DNA from: Liminaster sp017519885
GTDB taxonomy: Bacteria > Bacteroidota > Bacteroidia > Bacteroidales > UBA3663
Direction of reading: 5' to 3'
Length of the DNA stretch: 64,000 nt
NCBI GenBank assembly: GCA_017519885.1
Contig: JAFWRO010000012.1
Coordinates: 133,810-197,809, forward strand
A program made the translations under genes and the position numbers. Under the pieces are notes generated by a model. That model was not told the origin of the DNA, searched no databases, and worked only from the letters and a program-made list of their open reading frames with translations. This document shows positions 17,943 through 26,513 of this stretch, piece by piece. How positions within the stretch are numbered: the stretch's first letter is position 1; every line of letters begins with the position of its first letter.

Positions 17943-18758
17943 ATGAAAGTCATCGAGCAATATACCGAAGGCAAATCCACCACTGTTCCATCTGAGGATG
18001 CTGCAGTGGTGACTGCGTTTTATGCGGCTGTCATCGACGGTGCGACACCCAAAACCGACTTCCGCTATCCAGGTGGAGAGACACCGGGACACCTCGCTGC
18101 TCGTCTTCTGAGCGAAGCTATGCGTACCATGCCAGCCGACCTTGATGCAGAAGACTGTGTCTCAAGATTGACCAAGGTTCTGCACCAAGACAACATTACA
18201 CCTTCCAACCGTCCCATCGCTTCGCTGGTCGTCTATTCCGAACCACGACGCGAAATATGGATGATCGGAGATTGCCAATTCGGCTACATCGACCGGGAGA
18301 ATATCTTCCGCACAGTGACGAATACCAAGCTTATCGACAAGTGCCTTTCGGAATGGAGGCGTGACATCATCCTCAGCTATCTGAGCAGAGGTCGAATGAC
18401 AACAGAAGAAATTGCAGCCAACGACCCTGGACGGCGCATCATCCAACCGTTCATCACCCACCAGGTACGCTATCAGAACGCCAAAACGCAGAATCCCTTC
18501 AACTACACCATGCTCGATGGGGAACCTGTTCCAAAGCATTACATCAAAGTGTACCGACTTCCTGCCGATGTGCATCAGCTTGTACTCGCCACCGATGGTT
18601 ATCCAGTACTGATGCAGAACCTTGACGAATCTGAGAAGCGACTGCACCATCTGTTGCAGGAAGACCCGCTTTGTATCGGCCCACTGCTCGGCACTAAGGG
18701 CGTGCAACCTGGGAACAAAAGCAACGATGACCGCACATATCTGAGACTGGAAATATGA
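17943..18758 (+). CDS. PP2C-like serine/threonine phosphatase-fold protein
   Basis: 271 residues from the ATG at 17943 next to the plsC stop. Signs of a PP2C/SpoIIE fold appear in the right order: EDAAVVTAFYAAVIDGAT (metal-binding Asp-Gly), EIWMIGDCQFGYI in place of the usual GDSR strand, VLATDGY in place of ATDGL, and a final NDDRTYL in place of DNDT. The acidic residues are largely kept, so catalysis is possible, but the spacing is divergent. There is no signal peptide. The gene overlaps the next by ATGA. A regulatory role together with the HTH protein is an inference from coupling only. Confidence 0.65.
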   Translation: MKVIEQYTEGKSTTVPSEDAAVVTAFYAAVIDGATPKTDFRYPGGETPGHLAARLLSEAMRTMPADLDAEDCVSRLTKVLHQDNITPSNRPIASLVVYSEPRREIWMIGDCQFGYIDRENIFRTVTNTKLIDKCLSEWRRDIILSYLSRGRMTTEEIAANDPGRRIIQPFITHQVRYQNAKTQNPFNYTMLDGEPVPKHYIKVYRLPADVHQLVLATDGYPVLMQNLDESEKRLHHLLQEDPLCIGPLLGTKGVQPGNKSNDDRTYLRLEI

Positions 18759-19165
18759 AAACAAAAAAAGAACCGACCGGGATGCCTCCCATCCTTGCCC
18801 GACTGCAGCAATTCATGGAGCACGAGAATCTCACTGCCTACCAGGTCAACAAGGACTCGGGGCTGTGCAAAGGTCTCCTCATCAATGCCTTCACCAACCA
18901 GCGGGGACTCACGACATCGACACTCGAAGCCATCCTCAACACTTATCCCCAGCTCAATGCCAACTGGCTCATCGTGGGACGAGGCGAAATGCTCAATCCC
19001 GAACCTGATGCGGCAGTTCCCTTGTCAGCTACCGAACAACACATTCGTCATCTGGAAGAACTGAAGAAACAATGCCTCGAAATGATCAAGTCGATACAGC
19101 AGATGAAGATAGAAGAACAGAAGTCGGCCGATGACAGACTTATCGGCAGTCTGCTCAAGGATTGA
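18755..19165 (+). CDS. Small HTH (XRE-like) protein
   Basis: 136 residues. Residues 13-75 form a helix-turn-helix domain of the Bacteroidota type (ARLQQFMEHENLTAYQVNKD, then TTSTLEAILNTYPQLNANWL, ending in IVGRGEML, a hallmark of these regulators). The tail (~90-130) is a predicted coiled coil for dimerisation. Its ATG overlaps the stop of the PP2C-like gene by 4 nt. DNA target unknown. A strong terminator follows. Confidence 0.75.
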   Translation: MKTKKEPTGMPPILARLQQFMEHENLTAYQVNKDSGLCKGLLINAFTNQRGLTTSTLEAILNTYPQLNANWLIVGRGEMLNPEPDAAVPLSATEQHIRHLEELKKQCLEMIKSIQQMKIEEQKSADDRLIGSLLKD

Positions 19166-19190
19166 GATACATAAGGGCCGAGACACAATT

Positions 19191-19225
19191 CGGGGGCTTC
19201 CCACACGCGAAGTGAGAAGCCCCCG
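19191..19225. terminator. Bidirectional terminator
   Basis: Perfect 10-bp stem CGGGGGCTTC/GAAGCCCCCG (19191-19200 with 19216-19225), extended by TT/AA, between the HTH gene and fucO. Confidence 0.9.
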
Positions 19226-19242
19226 AACTATATTTGTGACTA

Positions 19243-20397
19243 TTACAGGATCTTCTTGTAGAGGGCAACGATGTCGTCGCGGGTCACCTTGCGTGGATTG
19301 CCTGGAGTGCAAACGTCAGCGATGGCCTGATCAGCCAGTGCGTCGATATCCTTCTCGTAGATACCAATCTCGCTGAGATGCTGTGGAATACCCACTTCGA
19401 TAGCCAATGCACGAACAGCATCGCATGCCGCCTGTGCAGCCTCGATCTGGGTCATACCCTTCTTGTAAGCGCCCATAGCCTTGGCGATCTCAACATACTT
19501 CTCGCGGCAAACAGGAGCATTGAACTCCATGACCGTAGGCAGAAGGATAGCGTTGGCTACGCCGTGAGGAATGTTGTGGAGCGAACCCATTGGGTGAGCC
19601 ATACCGTGAACAACACCGAGACCTACGTTCGAGAATGCCATACCGGCAACGTACTGTGCGAGTGCCATGCCTTCGCGACCCTTAGGATTCTGTGGATCGA
19701 ATACGGCGAGACGCAGGTACTTGTTGATGAGACGAATGGCCTCAATTTCGAACATATCGCTGAGTTCCCAGGCAGCCTTGGTGATATAGCCTTCGATAGC
19801 GTGTGTCAATGCATCGAGACCCGTAGCAGCGGTAGTAGCCTTGGGGAGAGAATACATCAGCTCGGCATCGACAATCGAGCAGCAGGGGATGTCATTAGGA
19901 TCCACACAAACCATCTTCTTGTGATTCTCCTCGTCGATGATGACATAGTTGATGGTAGTCTCGGCAGCAGTACCTGCAGTCGTTGGGAAGCAGATTACGG
20001 GCACGCTCTTATGCTTGGTAGGAGCTACACCTTCGAGGCTGACAACGTCGCTGAACTCAGGATTGTTGGTAACAATACCAATTCCCTTGGCAGTATCCAT
20101 CGAGGAGCCGCCACCGATGGCAACCATGAAGTCGGCCTTGGCGTCAGCAAATGCCTTCACGCCATTCTTGACGTTGGTAACAGTTGGATTGGGCACTACA
20201 TCCGAGTAGATCTCGTAGGGGATGCCAGCTTCGTCCATGACGTCAGTTACCATCTTGCATACGCCAAATTTTACCAAACCTTTGTCGGTTACGACAAGGG
20301 CTTTCTTGAAACCAAGACGTGCAACCACTGCGGGCAATTCCTTGCGAGCACCAGCTCCGAAGTAGCTAAGTTCATTAAGAATAAAACGGTTTACCAT
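19243..20397 (-). CDS. fucO: Lactaldehyde reductase, iron-dependent alcohol dehydrogenase
   Basis: 384 residues, very close to E. coli FucO throughout. It reduces L-lactaldehyde, the end product of fucose and rhamnose breakdown, to 1,2-propanediol with NADH. Visible features are the nucleotide-binding GGGSSMDTAKGIG (~97-109), PTTAGTAAETT, and the metal ligands in DALTHAIEG, GMAHPMGS and HNIPHGVANA. No other fucose or rhamnose catabolic gene adjoins it, but a GH78 rhamnosidase lies 6 kb away. Propanediol oxidation in reverse, or other short-chain alcohols, are alternatives. Confidence 0.92.
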   Translation of the reverse strand: MVNRFILNELSYFGAGARKELPAVVARLGFKKALVVTDKGLVKFGVCKMVTDVMDEAGIPYEIYSDVVPNPTVTNVKNGVKAFADAKADFMVAIGGGSSMDTAKGIGIVTNNPEFSDVVSLEGVAPTKHKSVPVICFPTTAGTAAETTINYVIIDEENHKKMVCVDPNDIPCCSIVDAELMYSLPKATTAATGLDALTHAIEGYITKAAWELSDMFEIEAIRLINKYLRLAVFDPQNPKGREGMALAQYVAGMAFSNVGLGVVHGMAHPMGSLHNIPHGVANAILLPTVMEFNAPVCREKYVEIAKAMGAYKKGMTQIEAAQAACDAVRALAIEVGIPQHLSEIGIYEKDIDALADQAIADVCTPGNPRKVTRDDIVALYKKIL

Positions 20398-20458
20398 AAT
20401 AGTTTGTTTTAAGATAGAAGGTTGAAAATAGGGGTTAGAACTCTAATTGATTATCTCG

Positions 20459-22657
20459 TTATAAGTTGTATTTCTCATAAAAGTCACGCTCGGAGATGAT
20501 TTCGACACCTAGTTGACGCGCCTTGTCAAGCTTGTTCTGCCCTGGAGCATCGCCCGTCACCACATAGTTGACCTTGCCGCTCACCGATCCCACATATTTG
20601 GCTCCGTGTCCGGTGAAGAATGCCTTGATCTCGTCGCGTTTGAAGCGATAACTGGTACCTGTGAAAATCACCGTCATGCCTTCAAGTGCATTGCCAAGTT
20701 TCTCTGCACTCTGATAGTCCTGCTGGAACTGATAATCGGGCGAACCGATGCAAGTATAGTCACTCAGATCGGCATCAAGGATGTTCCTGGCCATGATTTC
20801 GCCAATGCCATCGATAAGCAGCAATTCTTCGAACGTCGCAGCGCGGAACTTCGACCAGGAGCCGAAATGTTCGGCAAGGAGCTTGCCTGTGATCTTACCC
20901 ACGCCATCGATGCCAAGACCTCCGATGATGCGGTCGAGGGTCAGTGTACTGATGCTTTGCGCAATGCCATCGAACATCAGCGACACCGACTTCTCGGCAT
21001 ACCCCTCTCCCAACTGCTGCTGAATGTAGGTGCGGTAATTGGGACAGAAGACATCGGGTTCCCACGTGCTCTCGTCCTTGACAAAGACACGATAAAGGTC
21101 ATCGACCGAAGCGATGTCCAGTTTGTCATAGAGGTCAGCAAGGACGTTTGGTCCCAGGCCCTTGATATTCGCGCAATCCTTGCCGCACCAATACTCCAGA
21201 CGCTGGATGGCCTGTTCACGGCAATGATGATTCGGACAGATCCAATATTCGCCTTTCTTCACCAGCGCAGTCGCGCAACAGGGACACGTCTCGGGGAACT
21301 TGATGGCCTTGAGTTGTACCTCCTCGGCAGCATTGCGCAGGGCATCGATGCCGGTCACCTGCGGAATCACCTCGCCCGCCTTTTGCACAAATACATACGA
21401 ACCGATAGCCAGACGGAGGCTGCGGATATATGACTCGTTATTCAACGTGGCTCGTGCCACCACCGATCCGGAAATGGTCGTTGGTTCAAGTTCGGCAACG
21501 GGTGTGATATGACCTGTCATGCCCACCTGGAAGGTCACGTCGCGTATTACCGTAGACTGTGCCTCCTGCGGGAACTTGCGCGCCTTGCACCAGTTGGGGA
21601 ACGTCGTGTTCAGTCCCAGAAATTCCTGGTGCCGACGTTCGTTCACCTTGACAACGACGCCATCGCAATCGTAGGGCAACTTACGGCCGATACGTACCTT
21701 GTTGAAGGCATTGATGGCATCGGTAAGTTGCTTGAGGTCGCTGAAAGCCTGACGTCCAGGGGTCTTGTAATAGTCAAAGCCCAGCTTACCAAGCAGTTCG
21801 AGCGTTTTCTCCTGGCTGCTTAGCACATCGCGCTGGAAGGCCTCATCGGTCGAATAGGCTGCGTAGGCATTCACCACAAGTCCACGTTTGGCAGTAACCT
21901 TCGGGTCGAGTTGCTTCAGGGAGCCACTCGCAGCATTACGCTTATTGGCAAATGGACGTTCTCCGTTCTTCTCCTTCTCAGCATTGAGTCGATCGAAAGC
22001 ACCTTGAGGCATCAGCACTTCGCCTCTCACCTCGAAGTAGGATGGCAATTGGAGTTGATCTGCTGTTTCGGAACTTTCTTTGGCAAACAGGTCGTCGAAC
22101 AACGAGGGTTCCTTCGAAACAGCCTTCAATGCTGTCTTCGTGCCACCTTCGACCATCAGTTTCAAAGGCACGTTTCGAATGGTGCGCACGTTGGCGATCA
22201 CCGATTCGCCCTCGATCTGATTGCCGCGCGTCACAGCATCGACGAGTTCGCCTTCGCGATAGACGAGCGAGATGGATAGGCCGTCATACTTCGGCTCATA
22301 AGTGAACGAAATTTCGTCATTAGGAAAGGCTGCCTTCAACTTCTGGCTGGTCGAAAGTAACCATTCCTGCAGTTCCTCGTCACTATACACATTCTCGATG
22401 CTCTGCATAGGGATGACGTGACGATGCTTCTCGAAGGCGCCTTGAATGTCAGAGCCGACACGTTGCGTCGGACTGTCGGGCAAGACTATGCCCGAAGCCG
22501 CCTCCAAAGCCTGCAACTGCTTGAATTCCATGTCGAACTCAAAGTCTGTCATCGGTGGGTCATTCTCTATATAATATTTATAGGAAGCCCACGCCAATGC
22601 TGCGGTCAAGCTGGCTTGATCGTTGATGTCGCGCTTGTTGAATTCCTCAAGTGTCAT
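20459..22657 (-). CDS. ligA: NAD-dependent DNA ligase
   Basis: 732 residues, longer than the usual ~670. It seals nicks using NAD. The adenylated Lys123 lies in EPKYDGLSI. An OB fold, a four-cysteine zinc finger (CPCC ... CPNHHC), helix-hairpin-helix repeats (IKGLGPNVLADLYDKL, IIGGLGIDGVGKITGK, LLLIDGIGEIMARNIL) and a C-terminal BRCT domain (~655-730) follow in order. The segment TRGNQIEGE replaces the common TRGDGxxGE. About 35 extra residues (~170-205) interrupt the adenylation domain and include PSLFDDLF. Start at 22657 lies 12 bp after the upstream YhcH-family gene. Confidence 0.94.
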   Translation of the reverse strand: MTLEEFNKRDINDQASLTAALAWASYKYYIENDPPMTDFEFDMEFKQLQALEAASGIVLPDSPTQRVGSDIQGAFEKHRHVIPMQSIENVYSDEELQEWLLSTSQKLKAAFPNDEISFTYEPKYDGLSISLVYREGELVDAVTRGNQIEGESVIANVRTIRNVPLKLMVEGGTKTALKAVSKEPSLFDDLFAKESSETADQLQLPSYFEVRGEVLMPQGAFDRLNAEKEKNGERPFANKRNAASGSLKQLDPKVTAKRGLVVNAYAAYSTDEAFQRDVLSSQEKTLELLGKLGFDYYKTPGRQAFSDLKQLTDAINAFNKVRIGRKLPYDCDGVVVKVNERRHQEFLGLNTTFPNWCKARKFPQEAQSTVIRDVTFQVGMTGHITPVAELEPTTISGSVVARATLNNESYIRSLRLAIGSYVFVQKAGEVIPQVTGIDALRNAAEEVQLKAIKFPETCPCCATALVKKGEYWICPNHHCREQAIQRLEYWCGKDCANIKGLGPNVLADLYDKLDIASVDDLYRVFVKDESTWEPDVFCPNYRTYIQQQLGEGYAEKSVSLMFDGIAQSISTLTLDRIIGGLGIDGVGKITGKLLAEHFGSWSKFRAATFEELLLIDGIGEIMARNILDADLSDYTCIGSPDYQFQQDYQSAEKLGNALEGMTVIFTGTSYRFKRDEIKAFFTGHGAKYVGSVSGKVNYVVTGDAPGQNKLDKARQLGVEIISERDFYEKYNL

Positions 22658-22669
22658 CGGAGGGTAGTC

Positions 22670-23308
22670 TTATAGGTAGTCAATCTTGATGACAATCTTA
22701 CGCGGAGTGCAAGGCTGCTTGCCGATGCCTGTCGCCTGATGTATATCGTCGGGGAAGAACAGATAGAAATGCTTGGGGTCAGAGTCAATGACAAGGCACT
22801 CGTTGGCTGCCGGTATCTTCTTTTTGTCCCAACCGAAGTTCTGCACATCCTTCTTCTCGTTGTATTCGTTGCGCGGAACGAGACATTCGGGCGAATGGGT
22901 CATATGGTAACGCTCTGAACCTGTCACATCCCATTGCAGGTCAATGGTACGACGATGCTGTTCCCACTGGCAATTCTCAGGAGTACGCAGTGCCTGATTG
23001 AGCACCTTCACGTAAGCGTGGCTCCATTGCATGGCATTATTGCTGGGTTCCATCTTCACAGGATCGACGCTGGCAAGCCATGCAAAAATCGAATCCCACA
23101 TGGCGGGAGCCTTCTGATACTGCTCGTAGAACGTCTGCACATTGATGTGATCGTAGGGTTTCACCTTGAAACCATTCTTCCACTTGCCTTTTTTGAACCA
23201 TGCCATGGCCTCGGCAGTTGCCGTAGGTTTAGCGAATGACGCCTCCTGTGCCATAGTTACACAAAGACAAGATAAGGAAAGAACCAGAATGAGGAAGATC
23301 TTTTTCAT
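22670..23308 (-). CDS. Secreted YhcH/YjgK/YiaL (DUF386) family protein
   Basis: 212 residues with a signal peptide (MKKIFLILVLSLSCLCVTMA), so exported, unlike the cytosolic E. coli YhcH. The cupin-like beta-barrel of the family is seen from EQHRRTIDLQWDVTG to FFPDDIHQ and RKIVIKID, containing the conserved His and Asp/Glu metal-binding residues. Family members associate with sialic acid or other sugar metabolism, with the exact reaction unsettled. It is the first gene of a minus-strand pair with ligA and has its own promoter. Confidence 0.82.
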   Translation of the reverse strand: MKKIFLILVLSLSCLCVTMAQEASFAKPTATAEAMAWFKKGKWKNGFKVKPYDHINVQTFYEQYQKAPAMWDSIFAWLASVDPVKMEPSNNAMQWSHAYVKVLNQALRTPENCQWEQHRRTIDLQWDVTGSERYHMTHSPECLVPRNEYNEKKDVQNFGWDKKKIPAANECLVIDSDPKHFYLFFPDDIHQATGIGKQPCTPRKIVIKIDYL

Positions 23309-23342
23309 CGTACAAAATTGGGTTATAGATAATTTTTCGGAG

Positions 23343-23350
23343 CAAAGATA
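23343..23350 (-). promoter_or_regulatory. -7 box of the YhcH-family gene
   Basis: TATCTTTG on the minus strand, 35 bp upstream of the ATG at 23308. It diverges from the ACT-protein promoter. Confidence 0.55.
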
Positions 23351-23401
23351 AGGAATTTTATTTAAAGTTGTATCGGCAAACGTAAAAAAAATGTTCGATT
23401 T

Positions 23402-23433
23402 TTTGTTTTGTTAGGAAAAACCTATTATCTTTG
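23402..23433 (+). promoter_or_regulatory. Promoter of the ACT-domain gene
   Basis: TTTG at 23402-23405, 20-bp spacer, TATCTTTG at 23426-23433. Predicted leader about 25 nt. Confidence 0.65.
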
Positions 23434-23465
23434 CAGCGAAAAACCAACAAAAAACACTACACAGA

Positions 23466-23882
23466 ATGATCATCAAGCAAGTCAGCGTCAGCATCGAGGA
23501 CCGTGTCGGTTCCAGCTGGCAGGTTTTCCAGTCTTTGGCCGACAACCGCATCAACATCCTTTCGTATAGCATCGAAGACACTCCGCCCCAAGGCACCCTG
23601 CGACTCATCGTCGACGATGCGACCAAGGCCGACGAGGTGCTGCGCAATGTCGGCTTCCGCACACAGCTTACCAACGTGTATTCGATGAATGTCCCCAACC
23701 ACATCGGATCGATGAGTCGTGTGCTCAAATACCTGACCGAAAAAGAGGTCTCGATTGACTTCATGTATGTCTTCCAGTACATGGGAATTTCGCAGACTGT
23801 TCTGCATTCGCGCAATATGAAGCAGCTTGAGCAAGTGCTCACCAGATATGAACAAGAGCAGCTCAACTTGACATCCAAATAA
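23466..23882 (+). CDS. Tandem ACT-domain regulatory protein
   Basis: 138 residues made of two ACT repeats (~1-65 and ~68-135): IKQVSVSIEDRVGSSWQVFQ with SYSIED, then SMNVPNHIGSMSRVLKYLTE with FMYVFQ. ACT domains bind amino acids or related ligands. In Bacteroidota this protein often sits beside phenylacetate-CoA ligase, but no such gene is present here and it appears monocistronic. Ligand unknown. Confidence 0.85.
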   Translation: MIIKQVSVSIEDRVGSSWQVFQSLADNRINILSYSIEDTPPQGTLRLIVDDATKADEVLRNVGFRTQLTNVYSMNVPNHIGSMSRVLKYLTEKEVSIDFMYVFQYMGISQTVLHSRNMKQLEQVLTRYEQEQLNLTSK

Positions 23883-23934
23883 ATCAACTGTATGGGCTTC
23901 ATAGGAGGATTTTAGGATTTTTTAATACGATATT

Positions 23935-23966
23935 TTTGCCTATTAGTCGAAAAATGATTATATTTG
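23935..23966 (+). promoter_or_regulatory. Promoter of the 103-residue helical protein gene
   Basis: TTTG at 23935-23938, 20-bp spacer, TATATTTG at 23959-23966, giving a leader of about 90 nt before 24064. Confidence 0.6.
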
Positions 23967-24063
23967 CGCCGACTAATTACACACATTCCCCTTTCTTTTG
24001 TTGGGGAAGTTGCTAAATTAAAATCATTTACTGTAAACCATATAAATAAAATTAATATCCGCT

Positions 24064-24375
24064 ATGAACAAAATTTACAGTGACCCTATCGAGAAGGCAC
24101 AACTTCTCATCGAGGGACTTAAGAAAAATCGTTCCTATCTTGAAACCAAGGGCTACGACCTTTCTATCATCGAGCGTCTGGAAAAAGCCTGTGAGGAAAT
24201 GACCCGCGAAGGAGAGGCAGTTGCCATCGAAGAGGAGGCTCTCTCGAAGCATCGCGTAAGATGCCACACCATCCTCAGTGGTCTGAAGCGTGATCTATAC
24301 GCCGGCAAGAATGGCATCAAGACGATGTTCGACCAAGAGCAGTGGAATCAGTACGGCGTGCCCGACAAGCGCTGA
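24064..24375 (+). CDS. Small helical protein, unknown function
   Basis: 103 residues, all predicted helix, with no signal or membrane segment. The pattern EKAQLLIEGLKKNRSYLETK, IIERLEKACEEM and EGEAVAIEEEALSKHR suggests a helical hairpin or coiled coil. Codon use looks normal for the window and a good promoter lies upstream, so it is very likely real. I do not recognise the family beyond small Bacteroidales hypotheticals. Confidence 0.7.
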   Translation: MNKIYSDPIEKAQLLIEGLKKNRSYLETKGYDLSIIERLEKACEEMTREGEAVAIEEEALSKHRVRCHTILSGLKRDLYAGKNGIKTMFDQEQWNQYGVPDKR

Positions 24376-24419
24376 TCTCGATTGGATTTTGGCAATAGAT
24401 AGGACAAAACACCAGCACG

Positions 24420-26396
24420 ATGAATAGATTGTCCATCTTTATTGCAACACTTATCCTCAACCTAACCTTCTCGAAAGGCTGGGCTGAGGATTTTCATATC
24501 TACGTATCGCCTCTCGGCAACGATACGTGCCAGGGGACCGTCCTCTCGCCTGTCGCATCCTACCAGCAGGCCTTGCGCCTGGCTCGTGAGAAGCGACGCG
24601 CGGGTTGGAACGAAGGTGCCATCATCATTGACTACCCCGACACGCCCGCACGCTTTCTCCTCACCGAGCCCATCCGCATCCGTCCCGAGGACAGCGGCAC
24701 GCCCGAAGCGCCTCTCGTCATCACCGGCAATTCGTCGATCGAAGGAAGCGAACTGAGTGGCGGTATGCCCATCACCCGATGGAAACGACAGGGCAAACTG
24801 CTTGTCGCCGATGTCCCCGAATGGAATGGCTACCCCATCGACTTCCGCCAGTTCTACAGCCCCATCAAGGCGGTGCGTGCCCAGGATGTTCCCGTTGGCG
24901 GTGATTCCGAACAGGACGAGTACGAGCAAATGTCACGCATCCTGAGCCTTGACAAGACTCGACGCATTCTCTATGTCCCCGCCACGCCAGCCATCCGTAA
25001 GATTGCTCGTCAGGGCGTTGGACATACCGAGATGGTGTTGCACACGATGTGGTGCACCAATAACCTGCGCATCAAGACAATCGCGATCCAAGGCGACTCG
25101 GCTGCCATCCGATTTCACGAACCCGAGGCAGATGTCTTTTGGGAACATCCCTGGCCTCTTCCATTCACCGGCCAACATGCCTCGCCCTTCTATCTCACCA
25201 ATCACATTGCCCTCTTGGATGAACCGGGCGAATGGTTTCACGACATCGGTTCGCACAAGCTGTACTATTATCCTCGCAATGCCGAAGAGGCAGACTGGAT
25301 GCTGCACCCGGATTCGAACCGAGAACTAATCCCCTATGTGCCCGCTCTCGAGAATATCCTCATCATCGAAGGCACGCCCGAACGTCCCGTTCACGATGTC
25401 GTGATTCGTCAGCTCGCCTTCTCTGGCACCACTTGGATGCGTCCGTCCACCCACGGTCACGTGCCGCTCCAGGCAGGTATGTACCTCATCGAAGGTTACA
25501 AGTTGCGACCCTCCATCGTTCGCCCCGACCGCAATCACAAGCTCGACAACCAGGCTTTCTGTGGTCGTCCTGCGGCAGCAGTCCGTGTTCACAATGCCCA
25601 GCGCATCACCTTCGACCAATGCTCGTTCTCACAGACCGCTTCCACTAGTCTCGACTTCGAGGAAGGCACCTTGGACTGCATCGTCGCCAATTGCACCTTT
25701 TTAAATATAGGTGGAGCAGCCATTGTGGCGGGTTCTTTCAGCCCCGAGTCTTTCGAAGGACATCTACCCTATTCGCCCCAAGACCCTCGACAACTCTGCC
25801 GTGGGCTCATCGTTGCCAACAACTGGATAGAGAACACTGGACTTGAAGATTGGGGCACTCCTGCCATTTCTGCCGGATGGGTCACCGATGCGCTGATTGC
25901 CTACAACACCATCCGCAACGTACCTTACACGGGCATCTCGTTGGGCTGGGGATGGACGCAGTCGGTCAACTGTATGAGTGGCAACGAGGTCTATCGTAAT
26001 CGCATCACCCGCTATGCGCGCCATATGTACGACGTGGCAGGCATCTACACCCTCAGTGCCCAGCCCAAGACCTACATCACCGAGAATGTCATCGACAGCA
26101 TCTGCAACCCCTCCTACGTCCACGACCCGAACCATTGGTTCTACCTCTACACCGACGAAGGATCCTCGTTCATCACCGTGCAGGACAACTGGTGCCCTGC
26201 CGAGAAGTTCCTGCAGAACGCCAATGGTCCCGGCAACACCTGGCAAAACAATGGTCCCACGGTGGCAGACTCCATCCTCCACAATGCTGGCTGTAAACAT
26301 CGACTATGGGAGGACTCAGACCCCATCCCCTCAATGAGCCTCGACGACATCAAACGTATCCGTCCCCTCCTCCAAACGCGCAAGCCCAAAAAATAA
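24420..26396 (+). CDS. Secreted right-handed parallel beta-helix protein, possible GH141-like glycosidase
   Basis: 658 residues with a signal peptide ending near SKGWA. It begins FHIYVSPLGNDTCQGT, the usual opening of secreted beta-helix carbohydrate enzymes. Beta-helix rungs follow from ~340 to 600 (ITFDQCSFSQTAS, LIVANNWIENTGL, LIAYNTIRNVPYTGISLGWG, YITENVIDSICN). Large members of this group include GH141 fucosidase/xylanase-type enzymes. Catalytic residues cannot be assigned by eye, so a polysaccharide-lyase-like or non-catalytic role remains possible. It precedes a GH78 rhamnosidase by 117 bp with an inverted repeat in between. Confidence 0.75.
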   Translation: MNRLSIFIATLILNLTFSKGWAEDFHIYVSPLGNDTCQGTVLSPVASYQQALRLAREKRRAGWNEGAIIIDYPDTPARFLLTEPIRIRPEDSGTPEAPLVITGNSSIEGSELSGGMPITRWKRQGKLLVADVPEWNGYPIDFRQFYSPIKAVRAQDVPVGGDSEQDEYEQMSRILSLDKTRRILYVPATPAIRKIARQGVGHTEMVLHTMWCTNNLRIKTIAIQGDSAAIRFHEPEADVFWEHPWPLPFTGQHASPFYLTNHIALLDEPGEWFHDIGSHKLYYYPRNAEEADWMLHPDSNRELIPYVPALENILIIEGTPERPVHDVVIRQLAFSGTTWMRPSTHGHVPLQAGMYLIEGYKLRPSIVRPDRNHKLDNQAFCGRPAAAVRVHNAQRITFDQCSFSQTASTSLDFEEGTLDCIVANCTFLNIGGAAIVAGSFSPESFEGHLPYSPQDPRQLCRGLIVANNWIENTGLEDWGTPAISAGWVTDALIAYNTIRNVPYTGISLGWGWTQSVNCMSGNEVYRNRITRYARHMYDVAGIYTLSAQPKTYITENVIDSICNPSYVHDPNHWFYLYTDEGSSFITVQDNWCPAEKFLQNANGPGNTWQNNGPTVADSILHNAGCKHRLWEDSDPIPSMSLDDIKRIRPLLQTRKPKK

Positions 26397-26408
26397 CCTT
26401 TCGAACCC

Positions 26409-26496
26409 AGACTCCCTCTAATCCCCCTGCTTAGGGGGAAGAACCAAACCCCGACAAGCAAGTCCTCCCCCTAAGCAGGGGGACCGAGGGGGTCTC
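26409..26496. repeat. Intergenic inverted repeat with self-complementary arms
   Basis: Perfect 17-nt arms, CCCCCTGCTTAGGGGGA (26423-26439) and TCCCCCTAAGCAGGGGG (26466-26482), with imperfect similarity reaching 26409 and 26496. Each arm is itself a small CCCCCT/AGGGGG hairpin. It could form one large cruciform or terminator between the beta-helix and GH78 genes. The structure is like short palindromic units dispersed in Bacteroidota genomes. Confidence 0.75.
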
Positions 26497-26513
26497 CTCA
26501 AACCCCATTTCCC

